From Nitrososphaerales archaeon TH5894 (lineage in GTDB: Archaea; Thermoproteota; Nitrososphaeria; Nitrososphaerales; Nitrososphaeraceae), in the NCBI GenBank assembly GCA_014523485.1, contig JAATVK010000012.1:1-19992 (forward strand): DNA of 19,992 bases, given 5' to 3'. Shown here in pieces: positions 1-7,970 of the stretch (its first letter is position 1; every line of letters begins with the position of its first letter). A model generated the notes under the pieces. It saw only the letters and a list, made by a program, of their open reading frames with translations, had not been told where the DNA came from and did not search any database. The translations under genes and the position numbers were made by a program.

Positions 1-128
1 GTATTTGTTATTTAAATTGCTTTTTGGGTCATGAAAAGAAAATTTGTTCAAATTTAAAACTTCGGCTAATAAAGATGAGAGTAAGGCAAAACTTATAATT
101 CTTCCTTAACTTAATAAGAAAATGAATA
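1..128. other. Upstream region of guaB
   Basis: No reading frame enters from the left edge. The stretch is AT-rich. The only feature I can assign is a weak TATA-like element around 91-98 (sequence CTTATAAT), about 34 bases before the guaB start, which would give a very short leader. Nothing else is recognised here. Confidence 0.5.
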
Positions 129-1562
129 TTGAATATTAGAGAAGGTCTAACTTTTGACGATGTATTATTAATCCCAAAACGTTCTCCAATTATTTCTCGA
201 TCTCAAACTAATTTGAAAACCAGATTATCAAGAAACATCAATTTGAATATTCCTGTTATTAGTGCAAATATGGATACAGTAACTGAATCACCTATGGCTA
301 TAGCATTAGCAAGAGAAGGCGGTATTGGAATTATACATAGATTTATGACAATACAGGACCAAGTAGATGAGGTATTAAAGGTTAAAAGGTCTGAATCTGT
401 TATGATAGAACAACCATATACTATTAGTATAGATTCAACTGTAGGCTATGCGAAAAAGACTATGGATGATTTTGGGATATCTGGTCTCCTAATAGAAAAA
501 GATAAGAAACTAGCAGGAATCGTCACTAAGAGAGATCTTCTATTTGAAACTAATTTTGAAAATAATATTTCTTCAGTAATGAGTAAAGACGTGGTCTTCG
601 CTGAATTGGGAACGACAATCGAGAAAGCCAAGTATATTTTACACAAGAATAGAATAGAAAAACTACCTATTATCGATAAAGATAAGCAGATCATAGGATT
701 AATAACTAGCAAAGATATTTTAAAAATGGAAGAATTCCCAAATGCTTCTAAAGATAAAAAAGGACGTTTACTGGTTGGAGCGGCAGTGGGGGTTAAAGGA
801 GATTATCTCGAGAGAACAGAGGCATTATTGGATGCAGGTGCTGATGTTATGGTTGTAGATATAGCTCATGGTCATAGTGATAATGCCATTAATTGCGTTC
901 ATTTAATAAAAAAAGCTTTTAAAGATTGTGAGTTGATAGCTGGTAACATTGCTACTGGCCATGGAACTGAGGATTTAATCAGAGCTGGTGTCGATGCAGT
1001 AAAGGTTGGGGTAGGCTCAGGGTCAATTTGTATTACCAGGGTCATTACTGGATCTGGAGTTCCACAATTAACCGCAATTTTGGATAGCGTAAAAATTGCG
1101 AAAGAATACGAGGTTCCTGTGATTTCAGATGGAGGTATTAGAAATTCAGGAGATTTAACCAAAGCACTTGCAGCGGGATCTTCATCTGCAATGGTCGGAA
1201 GTCTATTAGGAGGAACTGATGAAAGTCCTGGAAAAACACTTGTTAAAAATGGTAAAAAATTTAAGATCTACAGAGGAATGGCCTCATTTTATGCTTCATT
1301 AGGAAGAAAATATCGTGAAGAGGGACAACAAATAACAGAGTCAGAAGATCTTAATGATTATGTACCTGAAGGCGTCGAAGCGATGGTTTCTTATAAGGGG
1401 AGTGTAGTAGAAATTATCCGTCAGTTAGTTGGAGGTCTACGTTCAGGTTTAAGTTATTGTGGAGCAAAAACTATTCAGGAAATGCAACAGAATGCTGAAT
1501 TCGTCCGAATAACAACAGCCGGCTATATTGAAAGTCAACCGCATGATGTTAACGTGATGTAA
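129..1562 (+). CDS. guaB: Inosine-5'-monophosphate dehydrogenase
   Basis: This enzyme oxidises IMP to XMP with NAD+, the first committed step of GMP synthesis, in the cytosol. The 477 residues match a full-length family member. The N-terminal REGLTFDDVLLIPKRS is the classic IMPDH opening. Two CBS domains lie at about residues 92-205. The catalytic loop GSGSICITRV carries Cys301, followed by the phosphate-binding DGGI and GSLLGG motifs, a KYREEGQQ flap, and a C-terminal PHDV. The start is TTG: the frame has a stop two codons upstream, and the family opening begins right after this codon, so no other start fits. The partner enzyme guaA lies at 5901-7430 but is not in the same operon. Sure of family and function. 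Confidence 0.97.
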   Translation: MNIREGLTFDDVLLIPKRSPIISRSQTNLKTRLSRNINLNIPVISANMDTVTESPMAIALAREGGIGIIHRFMTIQDQVDEVLKVKRSESVMIEQPYTISIDSTVGYAKKTMDDFGISGLLIEKDKKLAGIVTKRDLLFETNFENNISSVMSKDVVFAELGTTIEKAKYILHKNRIEKLPIIDKDKQIIGLITSKDILKMEEFPNASKDKKGRLLVGAAVGVKGDYLERTEALLDAGADVMVVDIAHGHSDNAINCVHLIKKAFKDCELIAGNIATGHGTEDLIRAGVDAVKVGVGSGSICITRVITGSGVPQLTAILDSVKIAKEYEVPVISDGGIRNSGDLTKALAAGSSSAMVGSLLGGTDESPGKTLVKNGKKFKIYRGMASFYASLGRKYREEGQQITESEDLNDYVPEGVEAMVSYKGSVVEIIRQLVGGLRSGLSYCGAKTIQEMQQNAEFVRITTAGYIESQPHDVNVM

Positions 1563-1730
1563 ATTATTTATTTTGTTATAACAGTAACATAGACTCTAGA
1601 TATTACAATATTTTTTATATTCCGATATCTTTCTGATTTTCCTATTGTAACTGGAACGTATATTTATATTTTAATGGTTAAATATATTATATCTATTAAA
1701 TTATATAATGTAATTTTAGTATGATATACA
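1563..1730. promoter_or_regulatory. Promoter region of the Sm-like gene
   Basis: This 168-base AT-rich spacer separates guaB from the Sm-like gene. A clear TATA box, TTATATAA at 1701-1708, is centred about 26 bases before the TTG at 1731, so transcription should start at or next to the start codon (leaderless mRNA). The spacing is seen in the sequence; leaderlessness is inferred from how archaeal TBP/TFB promoters work. Confidence 0.65.
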
Positions 1731-1955
1731 TTGTCTATTGATGTAACCGTCCAGGTATTAAAGGAAAATGTCGGAAAGAACATAATGATTAAATTAAAAG
1801 GAGATAAAGTAATTAGAGGTATACTTGCAAAATTTGATCAACATATGAATCTGGTATTAAACGATGCTACAGAATATAAAGGTGGAGACCAGACTCAATT
1901 GGGAAATATTCTTCTTAAAGGAGATAATATAATAATAATATCTCCACAAGAATAA
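1731..1955 (+). CDS. Archaeal Sm-like (LSm) RNA-binding protein
   Basis: This is a 74-residue Sm-fold protein. Archaeal Lsm proteins form heptameric rings that bind U-rich RNA and take part in RNA processing and turnover. Sm1 covers about residues 15-50 (KNIMIKLKGDKVIRGILAKFD followed by HMNLVLNDA), and Sm2 is the C-terminal LLKGDNIIIISP, matching the usual I/LxxGDNV form. Length is normal for the archaeal single-domain form. The start is TTG, placed by the TATA box at 1701-1708 and by the usual short N-terminal helix. The gene stands alone and is convergent with the aconitase-X genes. A folded candidate RNA lies 85 bases downstream, which makes an RNA partner close by an attractive but untested idea. 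Confidence 0.95.
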   Translation: MSIDVTVQVLKENVGKNIMIKLKGDKVIRGILAKFDQHMNLVLNDATEYKGGDQTQLGNILLKGDNIIIISPQE

Positions 1956-1959
1956 TACA

Positions 1960-2000
1960 AAATTTATTTAGTTTTGTTTATGGTTTTTAGTTTTTCTTTA
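1960..2000 (+). terminator. T-rich terminator after the Sm-like gene
   Basis: Several T-runs (TTTTG, TTTTTAG, TTTTTC) follow within 45 bases of the Sm-like stop codon on the coding strand. Archaeal RNA polymerase ends transcription at such U-tracts without needing a hairpin. This would separate the Sm-like mRNA from the folded element at 2041-2134. Confidence 0.5.
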
Positions 2001-2040
2001 TGGTTATTATAGAGTAACTAATTTTAACTTTAGGTTATTT

Positions 2041-2134
2041 CGTCGGTGCGTGGACTTTGGTCGTCATCTCATGTTATTCATGATCAGTTCGCCCATCGAT
2101 TGCCACGCACCGATAATAAGATTGAAAGACGACC
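2041..2134 (+). ncRNA. Candidate structured RNA with a long GC-rich stem
   Basis: In an otherwise very AT-rich spacer, TCGGTGCGTGG (2043-2053) is perfectly complementary to CCACGCACCGA (2103-2113). Inside the loop, TCATG (2069-2073) pairs with CATGA (2079-2083) around a five-base loop. GGTCGTC (2059-2065) is complementary to GACGACC (2128-2134) outside the long stem, so the three pairings together could form a pseudoknot. A weak TATA-like TTATTATAG at 2004-2012 would start a plus-strand RNA at about 2034. The strand is uncertain: the element could also be the 3' untranslated tail of the minus-strand aconitase-X mRNA, whose stop is at 2141. It fits no tRNA, rRNA, SRP, RNase P or riboswitch family I know. 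Clear C/D or H/ACA box sets are not visible, though CUGA and GAUGA occur on the minus strand. The folding is visible; function is unknown. Confidence 0.55.
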
Positions 2135-2140
2135 TGAAAA

Positions 2141-2563
2141 TTAAACTGTATGGATTTTAACTATTTGGTTATCAGCATCAACTGTAACTTTGGTTTTATT
2201 ATTTAATGATTTAAAACTTGAACCTGTTCCATCTACAAGTGGAATATCTGATATTGCGCATCCTGATGCAGTTATAATATCACATTTATTGGTACAAATA
2301 ATTGCTTTTGGATTGACACCATTGATTTTTAATGAATAAAAAATATATGCTCCGACACTACTTCCAATACAGTTAGGAAAAATAAGAATTCTATTTTTGA
2401 GTGTTTGGTTAAATAAGTCATGGTCTTTGTCTTTTATGTGTCCTGTTTTGGTATCAAACATTGAGAGCATATTTAAGGGCTTATTAGAAATGAGCGCTAA
2501 ACCTTCTGCCTTTCCCCCAACAATTTTTTTGCAATTTATATATATCATAACTAGGTCATTCAC
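2141..2563 (-). CDS. Aconitase X small subunit (DUF126), phosphomevalonate dehydratase
   Basis: This is the small swivel-domain subunit of the archaeal aconitase-X type phosphomevalonate dehydratase. With the large subunit it converts (R)-5-phosphomevalonate to trans-anhydromevalonate 5-phosphate in the modified mevalonate pathway to isoprenoid (archaeal lipid) precursors. Family marks are KKIVGGKAEGLALIS near the N-terminus, TGHI, FPNCIGSSVGAY with the conserved serine pair (Ser68-Ser69 counted from the GTG), and DIPLVDG. The longest frame starts with GTG at 2563, overlapping the end of the large-subunit gene. ATG at 2548, seven bases after that stop, is an equally good start and gives 135 residues. 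Overlap or tight spacing indicates translation from one mRNA. Confidence 0.93.
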   Translation of the reverse strand: MNDLVMIYINCKKIVGGKAEGLALISNKPLNMLSMFDTKTGHIKDKDHDLFNQTLKNRILIFPNCIGSSVGAYIFYSLKINGVNPKAIICTNKCDIITASGCAISDIPLVDGTGSSFKSLNNKTKVTVDADNQIVKIHTV

Positions 2564-3704
2564 AGTATTCTTTTGTTATCGATTTCATATCTTTTAAAGA
2601 AACATCTATTCTGTTTGCATGTTTCATATAATATGCACATTTTATACTATTAGTTACAATTGAATCATACTCATTTTTTGTTATTAATGGAGTTAGACAA
2701 GTACAGGAATCACAATTAATATCAGCACCTGCTTTTTTTAGGGTTTTAACCATTTTATTATTACATTCTGTTAGGGAACGAGGACAAAATATCATACATG
2801 GTTTTTTGAATTTTTTTCCCTCTGTTAAGTGACCAAGTAGATTTACTTCTTCTAAACCTAATTGAGGGCTTCCAAATACTATTAAATCTCCTTTTTCAGC
2901 AGTATTTAATTCATCTTTTACTTGTGTTATCTCTTTTTTCCCAAAAGAAATTCTTTCACAGCCATTGGTTTTATTAGTAAACATTCCACACATTCCTGAT
3001 GTTCCAATTCCTGCTGAAATAGCTTTTGACTTGATAATATCTAAACTTTCAGAATTAATTTCCAATCCTATACAACTATCTTTTGCTATTTTTCCCGCAA
3101 AGTAACCTAATAATCCAAAGTCAGACTCTGTTTCTATGTCTATGTCTGGTTTTAAGCAAGTAGTTGGTTTTCTGAGATCATCGATTATTAAGTCAGAATA
3201 TGGAGTCTTGCCAGTTATAGCACTTGCTAATGAGCTCAAGGCACTTTCCTTGTTTGTTTTGATTCCTAATATGGAATTTACGAATACCGCTGCATTACTT
3301 TCTGCAAAACTAACGATCTCACCTTTTTTTGGCAGATTAAAAATTTCATAAGGTATACAAGAAAAAGAAGGTATGATACCTAAAGACAAATATGAATTTA
3401 TAATCGACAGTTGATTTGCTTTAAAATCTTCTGACAGGTTATTGTCTTTCTTTGAGTCAAATCCCATAGGATTTAACGTTGTTGTGACTGTAACTTTAGT
3501 TTCTTTATCTAACTTTGCAAGAAATCTTACACCAGCTTCTCCTATTGTGTTAAAATTAACTCCTGAAATATGGGCCCATTTAATAGGAATTAGTTTTGTT
3601 GCATTATTAGCATTTCCTATTGAAACAAGTATTTTATATGCTAACTTCAATCCATCACCATAATCTCCTTGTAGTGCCCTCTCTTCTTTTTTTGTCAATT
3701 GCAT
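2556..3704 (-). CDS. Aconitase X large catalytic subunit (DUF521), phosphomevalonate dehydratase
   Basis: This is the catalytic, Fe-S-containing subunit of archaeal phosphomevalonate dehydratase. The 382 residues open with LTKKEERALQGDYG and continue with KWAHISGVNFNTIGEAGVRFL, both typical of the aconitase-X family. Further marks are GKTPYSDLIIDDLRKPT, GTSGMCGMF, and a cysteine-rich C-terminal segment with Cys331, Cys334 and Cys336. These cysteines and the one in SGMCGMF are candidates for cluster ligands, but I have not assigned them individually. Length is complete for the family. The ATG at 3704 is preceded on the minus strand by a TATA-like CTTTTAAATT (3735-3744), giving a leader of about 10 bases. 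The gene leads a two-gene operon with the small subunit. Confidence 0.94.
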   Translation of the reverse strand: MQLTKKEERALQGDYGDGLKLAYKILVSIGNANNATKLIPIKWAHISGVNFNTIGEAGVRFLAKLDKETKVTVTTTLNPMGFDSKKDNNLSEDFKANQLSIINSYLSLGIIPSFSCIPYEIFNLPKKGEIVSFAESNAAVFVNSILGIKTNKESALSSLASAITGKTPYSDLIIDDLRKPTTCLKPDIDIETESDFGLLGYFAGKIAKDSCIGLEINSESLDIIKSKAISAGIGTSGMCGMFTNKTNGCERISFGKKEITQVKDELNTAEKGDLIVFGSPQLGLEEVNLLGHLTEGKKFKKPCMIFCPRSLTECNNKMVKTLKKAGADINCDSCTCLTPLITKNEYDSIVTNSIKCAYYMKHANRIDVSLKDMKSITKEYCE

Positions 3705-3734
3705 TCTGTGGATTCAAAAGTAAAACAGACTTGT

Positions 3735-3780
3735 AATTTAAAAGTTCGTATGGTTATTTTTAAAATAGAGTATATAATAA
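3735..3780. promoter_or_regulatory. Divergent promoter region between aconitase X and the MptE-like gene
   Basis: The 136-base spacer at 3705-3840 serves two divergent genes. CTTTTAAATT on the minus strand (3735-3744) lies about 26 bases before the expected aconitase-X start site. TATATAATAA at 3771-3780 and the AT-rich block at 3815-3840 are both possible TATA elements for the plus-strand gene that begins with GTG at 3841. I cannot choose between these two. Confidence 0.4.
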
Positions 3781-3840
3781 ATATAATTTTTAAAGTCATT
3801 TAACAAATAGTCTATTAATAGGTTATTAATTATATTATAT

Positions 3841-4569
3841 GTGAAATTTGTAACCTGGTTCCCGTATTATCAAGATATCCGACAACAAATGGGTTATAGT
3901 ACAGAAGAAGATCAAAAAGCTGCGTATTTATTATCAAATTTAATAAAACGAAAATTTCTTGATCCTAAGGTTTTAGATAAAAAGGTAAAAGGTAAACAGA
4001 TATTGGTTATTGGTGGTGGACCAAATTTAGATCTTTATACGTCTTTTATCAAGAAAAATAAATCATACATTAAGATTGTTGCAGATGGAGCAGTAAAATT
4101 TTTAATAGAAAATAATATCAAGCCTGATATCGTGGTTACAGATTTGGATGGTGATATTCATTTTTTAATAAAAGCACAAAAGCTTGGAGCAATTATAGTA
4201 ATTCATGCTCATAGTGATAATATAGCTTTAATGGAAAAATATGTACCTAAATTTAGAAGAATTATCGGAACAACTCAAGTAATGCCTGTTCCACATGTCT
4301 TTAATTTTGGAGGATTTACTGATGGAGATAGGTGTGTATTCCTCGCGGAGGAGTTTGGAGCAAAAGATATTGTATTAGTTGGAATGTTATTTGATGATAA
4401 TATAGGACCATATTCGAAAGAGAAAATAAATAATGTTAAAGTTAAAAGGGAAAAACTCCAAATTGCAAAAAAACTTTTACAGGCTCTAGCTAAAAATTCA
4501 AATTCAAATCTATATGATACTTCTAAGAAACCTATAAATGGTTTTAAACCTTTTAAAATTACCTCTTAA
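3841..4569 (+). CDS. mptE: MptE-like 6-hydroxymethyl-7,8-dihydropterin pyrophosphokinase (DUF115)
   Basis: This probably transfers pyrophosphate from ATP to 6-hydroxymethyl-7,8-dihydropterin, an early step to tetrahydromethanopterin or folate-type C1 carriers, in the cytosol. The 242-residue protein has the DUF115/MptE core: a nucleotide-binding VIGGGPNLD (Gly58-Asn62), then IVVTDLDGD with acidic residues Asp101, Asp103 and Asp105 that could hold metal, then HAHSDN (His122-Asn127) and a GGFTDGDR stretch. The fold resembles thiamin pyrophosphokinase. The start is GTG: MKFVTWFPYYQDI follows at once and there is no better codon. Thaumarchaea use this archaeal enzyme type in place of bacterial FolK. 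It stands alone, divergent from aconitase X. Family is secure; exact substrate is by homology. Confidence 0.86.
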   Translation: MKFVTWFPYYQDIRQQMGYSTEEDQKAAYLLSNLIKRKFLDPKVLDKKVKGKQILVIGGGPNLDLYTSFIKKNKSYIKIVADGAVKFLIENNIKPDIVVTDLDGDIHFLIKAQKLGAIIVIHAHSDNIALMEKYVPKFRRIIGTTQVMPVPHVFNFGGFTDGDRCVFLAEEFGAKDIVLVGMLFDDNIGPYSKEKINNVKVKREKLQIAKKLLQALAKNSNSNLYDTSKKPINGFKPFKITS

Positions 4570-4992
4570 TGTTCTAAAATAGTAAATCAATTTTTAATTG
4601 TCATGAAGATTTACACTTTACTACAAATAATTGGTTACTTGTTCGAGCATAAGTATACTATATGATAGTTATATAATTTCACATTTTTTGCAGTTTAACT
4701 TACTACAGTTCTCACATGAATTAGTCAAAAAATTTACCTATCATACCAACTAGCGTAATTAATAATCAAGTAGAATTGTTCAAAACCAAATCATTATAAA
4801 ATATATACAGTATAACAAGTATCATGTATTGTTGTATATTCTATAAATTAACATTTAAATCTTGTATATATGTTTTTTTAAGTTATCCAATTAATAGAAC
4901 GAGTTATTATTAAACTGGTTTAATGAATGTATATAAAAAAATTAAGTAAATATATAATTACCTAAATAAGACTATCAAATTAATTAAGTGTG

Positions 4993-5077
4993 GAAAAGTT
5001 TAAGCTAAGATAAATTGAATTGTATCTTATTTTCCTTAATACCCATTCTATTTATCTTCAATTCTCAAACACTTTTC
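4993..5077. repeat. Imperfect inverted repeat / long hairpin
   Basis: Three blocks in the left arm pair in order with three in the right arm: GAAAAGT (4993-4999) with ACTTTTC (5071-5077), AAGATAAAT (5007-5015) with ATTTATCTT (5050-5058), and GAAT (5017-5020) with ATTC (5045-5048). Small bulges lie between the blocks and the loop is about 24 bases. AAGATA (5007-5012) can instead pair with TATCTT at 5023-5028, so two folds compete. Low GC lowers the weight of any single pairing, but the collinear order is notable. Function is unknown. Confidence 0.45.
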
Positions 5078-5196
5078 AAATGGAACATTTATTTATTTAC
5101 CACTATTTAATTAGTTAATGTTTGGTATGCTATAATACTAATATTCTGTTTTGATTACAAACCAATTTATATGATATATGTCAAATGTAAAAACAA

Positions 5197-5205
5197 CTTT
5201 ATATT
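5197..5205 (+). promoter_or_regulatory. TATA box of the coiled-coil protein-guaA operon
   Basis: CTTTATATT is centred about 26 bases before the ATG at 5228, so the mRNA is predicted to be leaderless. Because guaA begins one base after the first gene ends, this should be the promoter for both. Confidence 0.6.
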
Positions 5206-5227
5206 CTTTCATTATATTTTACATTGA

Positions 5228-5899
5228 ATGTTAAATTATTCAGAAGAGGATATTAAAAATGCTGCAGACTTGAGAGACTGGGTATTAAAGCAGCTCTCAG
5301 ATAAGCAAGAAGAAATAGACAGACTTAAACGTCTTCTTCTACTTATCGATAACTTATTGAAACAGGAAAGTTTTAAACCTGCTTCAAAACTCCAACGTTC
5401 TATAAATAACACTGAAAGTACTATTATCGGCGAAAGGCAAGAACCTGTTATGCGTAATAGATCTACTATAAAAAATGAGTCCAAAAAACATACTCTCAAT
5501 AGTTTAAAAGAAAATGTGTCCACATTTACTGAAACAAGAGAACTTAAGAGACTGAAAGATCATTTATTATTAGCAAAAGTAAATATTTCCCCAGAAACAA
5601 TTGAAATAATTCCTGAAAAGGATTTATTATTTAATATTGATACTCCTCCATTCAAATCATTTTTTATAAAAAGAATTCTAGAAGGAATGATCACTCAAGA
5701 TCAAGATAAAAATCGCCAAAAACAGTCCTTAAAAAATGACTCTTTGAACTATACTATTGATGAACATGAAGGTAAAATTAATAAAATAATAATAAACAAA
5801 TATAGAGAAAAAGACAGACTAACTGATATTATTAATACATCTGCATGGGTGTTTACGAGGATGTTAGAAAAAGAGAATATTTTTGGAAATAGAACTTAA
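5228..5899 (+). CDS. Conserved-looking coiled-coil protein of unknown function, co-transcribed with guaA
   Basis: I do not recognise a named family for this 223-residue soluble protein. Residues about 20-50 (LKQLSDKQEEIDRLKRLLLL and onward) look like an amphipathic coiled coil. A polar, low-complexity linker follows at about 50-105. The C-terminal half looks folded and contains DTPPFKSFFIKRILEGM, a short variable region, then IIINKYREKDRLTDIINTSAWVFTRMLEK. There is no signal peptide, membrane segment or cysteine pair. The ATG is preceded at 26 bases by a TATA box, so the start is well placed. The stop codon is one base before the preferred guaA start, which implies one mRNA and perhaps coupled translation. 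That placement suggests a link to purine supply or growth control, but no function can be given. Confidence 0.85.
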   Translation: MLNYSEEDIKNAADLRDWVLKQLSDKQEEIDRLKRLLLLIDNLLKQESFKPASKLQRSINNTESTIIGERQEPVMRNRSTIKNESKKHTLNSLKENVSTFTETRELKRLKDHLLLAKVNISPETIEIIPEKDLLFNIDTPPFKSFFIKRILEGMITQDQDKNRQKQSLKNDSLNYTIDEHEGKINKIIINKYREKDRLTDIINTSAWVFTRMLEKENIFGNRT

Positions 5900-5900
5900 A

Positions 5901-7430
5901 TTGGATAAAATAATTATTCTAGATTTTGGATCTCAATACAGTCATCTTATATGTAGAAGAATCAGAGATGCGAATGTTTTTTGTCAAATTTATCCGTATA
6001 ATCTCACATCTGAACAAATTAAGGAGCTATCGCCAAATGGTATAGTTTTTTCTGGTGGCCCAGCTAGTGTATACGCTAAAAATTCTCCCAAACCTGATAA
6101 AAAAATCTTTGAACTTGGAATACCAATTCTAGGAATATGTTATGGACACCAAATAATTGTTGATAATTTCAAAGGGAAGGTTAAAAGATCCCATACCAGA
6201 GAATATGGAAAAGCAATATTGACAATAGATGATAATTCAGATCTTTTTATTAATTTAGACAAAAATATAAAATGTTGGATGAGTCATGGTGATGTAGCAG
6301 AAAAAACTCCTAGAGGATTCAAAGTTTTAGGTCACACTGAAAGTTCCTTCGCTGCAGCAATAGGGAATCAAAAAAAGAAATTGTATGGCATTCAGTTTCA
6401 TCCTGAAGTTGCTCATACTGAGCATGGTTTTGAAATTTTGAAAAATTTTTCTATCAATATTAGTAAAGCAAAACCTGAATGGGATATGAGAAATTTTGTC
6501 GACTCGACTATTGAGAATATAAAGAAAAAAGTAGGAAATGATAAAATATTATGTGCAGTTAGTGGAGGTATAGATTCTACTACTGTAGCAGTTCTATTAA
6601 GTCGTGCTGTCCATAACAATTTGCAATGTATCTTTGTTAACCATGGTTTGCTTCGATATGGTGAAGAGTCTATGGTAATGAACCTTTTAACACAAATAGG
6701 TCTGAATGTAACATATATTGATGCTTCTGAAAAATTCTTAAACAAATTAAAAGGAATTACAGATCCGGAAGAAAAGAGGAGGATAATAGGTCACGAATTT
6801 ATTAATGTTTTTCAAGAGGAAGTGAAAGACAAAGAACAATTTCGATGGCTAGCACAAGGAACTTTATATCCTGACGTTATAGAAAGTGGTATTTCAGTAG
6901 GACCAGCATCAATAATAAAGACTCATCATAATGTTGGAGGCCTTCCTACTGTACTTAATCTTAAGGTATTAGAGCCTTTGAGACATCTTTATAAAGATGA
7001 AGTCAAAAAAGTCGCTAAGATCCTAGAGGTTCCAGAGGAGCTTTTAAATAGACATCCGTTTCCTGGACCAGGATTGGCTGTTAGAATAATAGGAGAAATT
7101 ACACCAGAAAAAATAAGAATTTCAAAACATGCAAGTAAAATTGTTGAGGATGAGCTTACTACTGAAAATTTATATAATTCTGTTTGGCAAGCCTATGCAG
7201 CTGTAGGCGATGATAAAGCCGTAGGGGTAATAGGAGACGAACGGCTATATGGCCATATTGTGACTATAAGAATAGTAAATTCGGTAGATGCAATGACAGC
7301 AGACTGGACAAAACTTCCGTACCCACTACTTGAAAGAATCAGTAATAGGATTACAAATGAAGTAGATGGAGTATCATGGGTAACATATGCAATCTCAAGT
7401 AAACCACCTGCAACTATAGAACCACAGTAA
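5901..7430 (+). CDS. guaA: GMP synthase (glutamine-hydrolysing), fused two-domain form
   Basis: This enzyme converts XMP, ATP and glutamine to GMP. The N-terminal class-I glutamine amidotransferase domain has the nucleophile in GICYGHQ (Cys80) and the FHPEV pair His167 and Glu169. The ATP pyrophosphatase domain begins with the P-loop SGGIDST at residue 221, and the dimerisation domain ends with SSKPPATIEPQ. The amidotransferase and synthetase parts are fused in one 509-residue chain, whereas many euryarchaea encode them separately. I chose the TTG at 5901 (MDKIIILDFGSQYS), one base after the upstream stop, because family members begin this way. A TTG at 5883 would add six residues and overlap the upstream gene. 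It forms an operon with the preceding coiled-coil protein. Confidence 0.97.
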   Translation: MDKIIILDFGSQYSHLICRRIRDANVFCQIYPYNLTSEQIKELSPNGIVFSGGPASVYAKNSPKPDKKIFELGIPILGICYGHQIIVDNFKGKVKRSHTREYGKAILTIDDNSDLFINLDKNIKCWMSHGDVAEKTPRGFKVLGHTESSFAAAIGNQKKKLYGIQFHPEVAHTEHGFEILKNFSINISKAKPEWDMRNFVDSTIENIKKKVGNDKILCAVSGGIDSTTVAVLLSRAVHNNLQCIFVNHGLLRYGEESMVMNLLTQIGLNVTYIDASEKFLNKLKGITDPEEKRRIIGHEFINVFQEEVKDKEQFRWLAQGTLYPDVIESGISVGPASIIKTHHNVGGLPTVLNLKVLEPLRHLYKDEVKKVAKILEVPEELLNRHPFPGPGLAVRIIGEITPEKIRISKHASKIVEDELTTENLYNSVWQAYAAVGDDKAVGVIGDERLYGHIVTIRIVNSVDAMTADWTKLPYPLLERISNRITNEVDGVSWVTYAISSKPPATIEPQ

Positions 7431-7970
7431 TTGACATATTATGTGCTTTGTTTATCTAAGGATTTTTTAAAGTAATTTCTAGATTTTATTATATTACGAC
7501 AATTTTTAGGAGGACTAGATGGAATTCTTCACATATAAAATAATTACCACCACATAGGAACGAAAGTCTCTCATAATATTAAAATTTCAAAAATAGGGAA
7601 TGAGAAAGAACTAACTAATTTTATTGCTTAGATTTTTCTTGAGATTAATCAATAGAAACCTATCTCAATAAAAAGTATTATAATAAATTGGCCTAAATCA
7701 TCTCCTTCGTGAATTTGTTTTTTAACTCTTAATTATTAGATATTATTCTTAAGGGTATACTTATGTGATGTCTGATATAAAAATGACATCATTAATTCAT
7801 TTTACTCTTAATAAATTGGGTTGTTATTATAAATGGTAAAAAAAATCAAATAATCATCAAAAACTCCTTATTCTATCTAATGTGCTATTTATAGTGTACT
7901 AATCGCAATAGGCTTATTATGACCAAAATATTAACTAAATTAATAAATAGGTTATATACTATATTTTGTT
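7431..7970. other. 540-base gene-free gap
   Basis: No convincing gene. Two short perfect inverted repeats occur: TTGAGAT (7639-7645) with ATCTCAA (7662-7668), and TGATGTC (7766-7772) with GACATCA (7785-7791). Either could be a small hairpin or an operator, though 7-bp arms are not strong evidence in such AT-rich DNA. A perfect Shine-Dalgarno-like AGGAGG (7508-7513) precedes a 12-codon frame at ATG 7519 that is too short to call. Confidence 0.45.

Larger units (their letters stand above)
4570..5227. other. 658-base gene-free gap with an imperfect long hairpin
   Basis: No convincing protein or tRNA gene is visible. The main structure is an imperfect inverted repeat with arms at about 4993-5020 and 5045-5077 (annotated separately). 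The last 30 bases contain the TATA box of the next gene. A 20-codon frame from ATG 4603 has no supporting signal. Confidence 0.5.

Noticed and set aside
446..712. 88-codon minus-strand frame inside guaB
   Set aside because: It is antisense to a clear IMP dehydrogenase gene and encodes no recognisable domain; a shadow frame.
2041..2134. Reading the GC-rich element as a tRNA or H/ACA RNA
   Set aside because: The 11-bp stem is too long for an acceptor stem, there is no anticodon or T-arm geometry, and no ACA box follows the stem on either strand.
4603..4665. 20-codon frame after the MptE-like gene
   Set aside because: Very short, no ribosome-binding or promoter signal, expected by chance.
6413..6745. 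110-codon minus-strand frame inside guaA
   Set aside because: Antisense to the amidotransferase and P-loop regions of GMP synthase, with no motif of its own.
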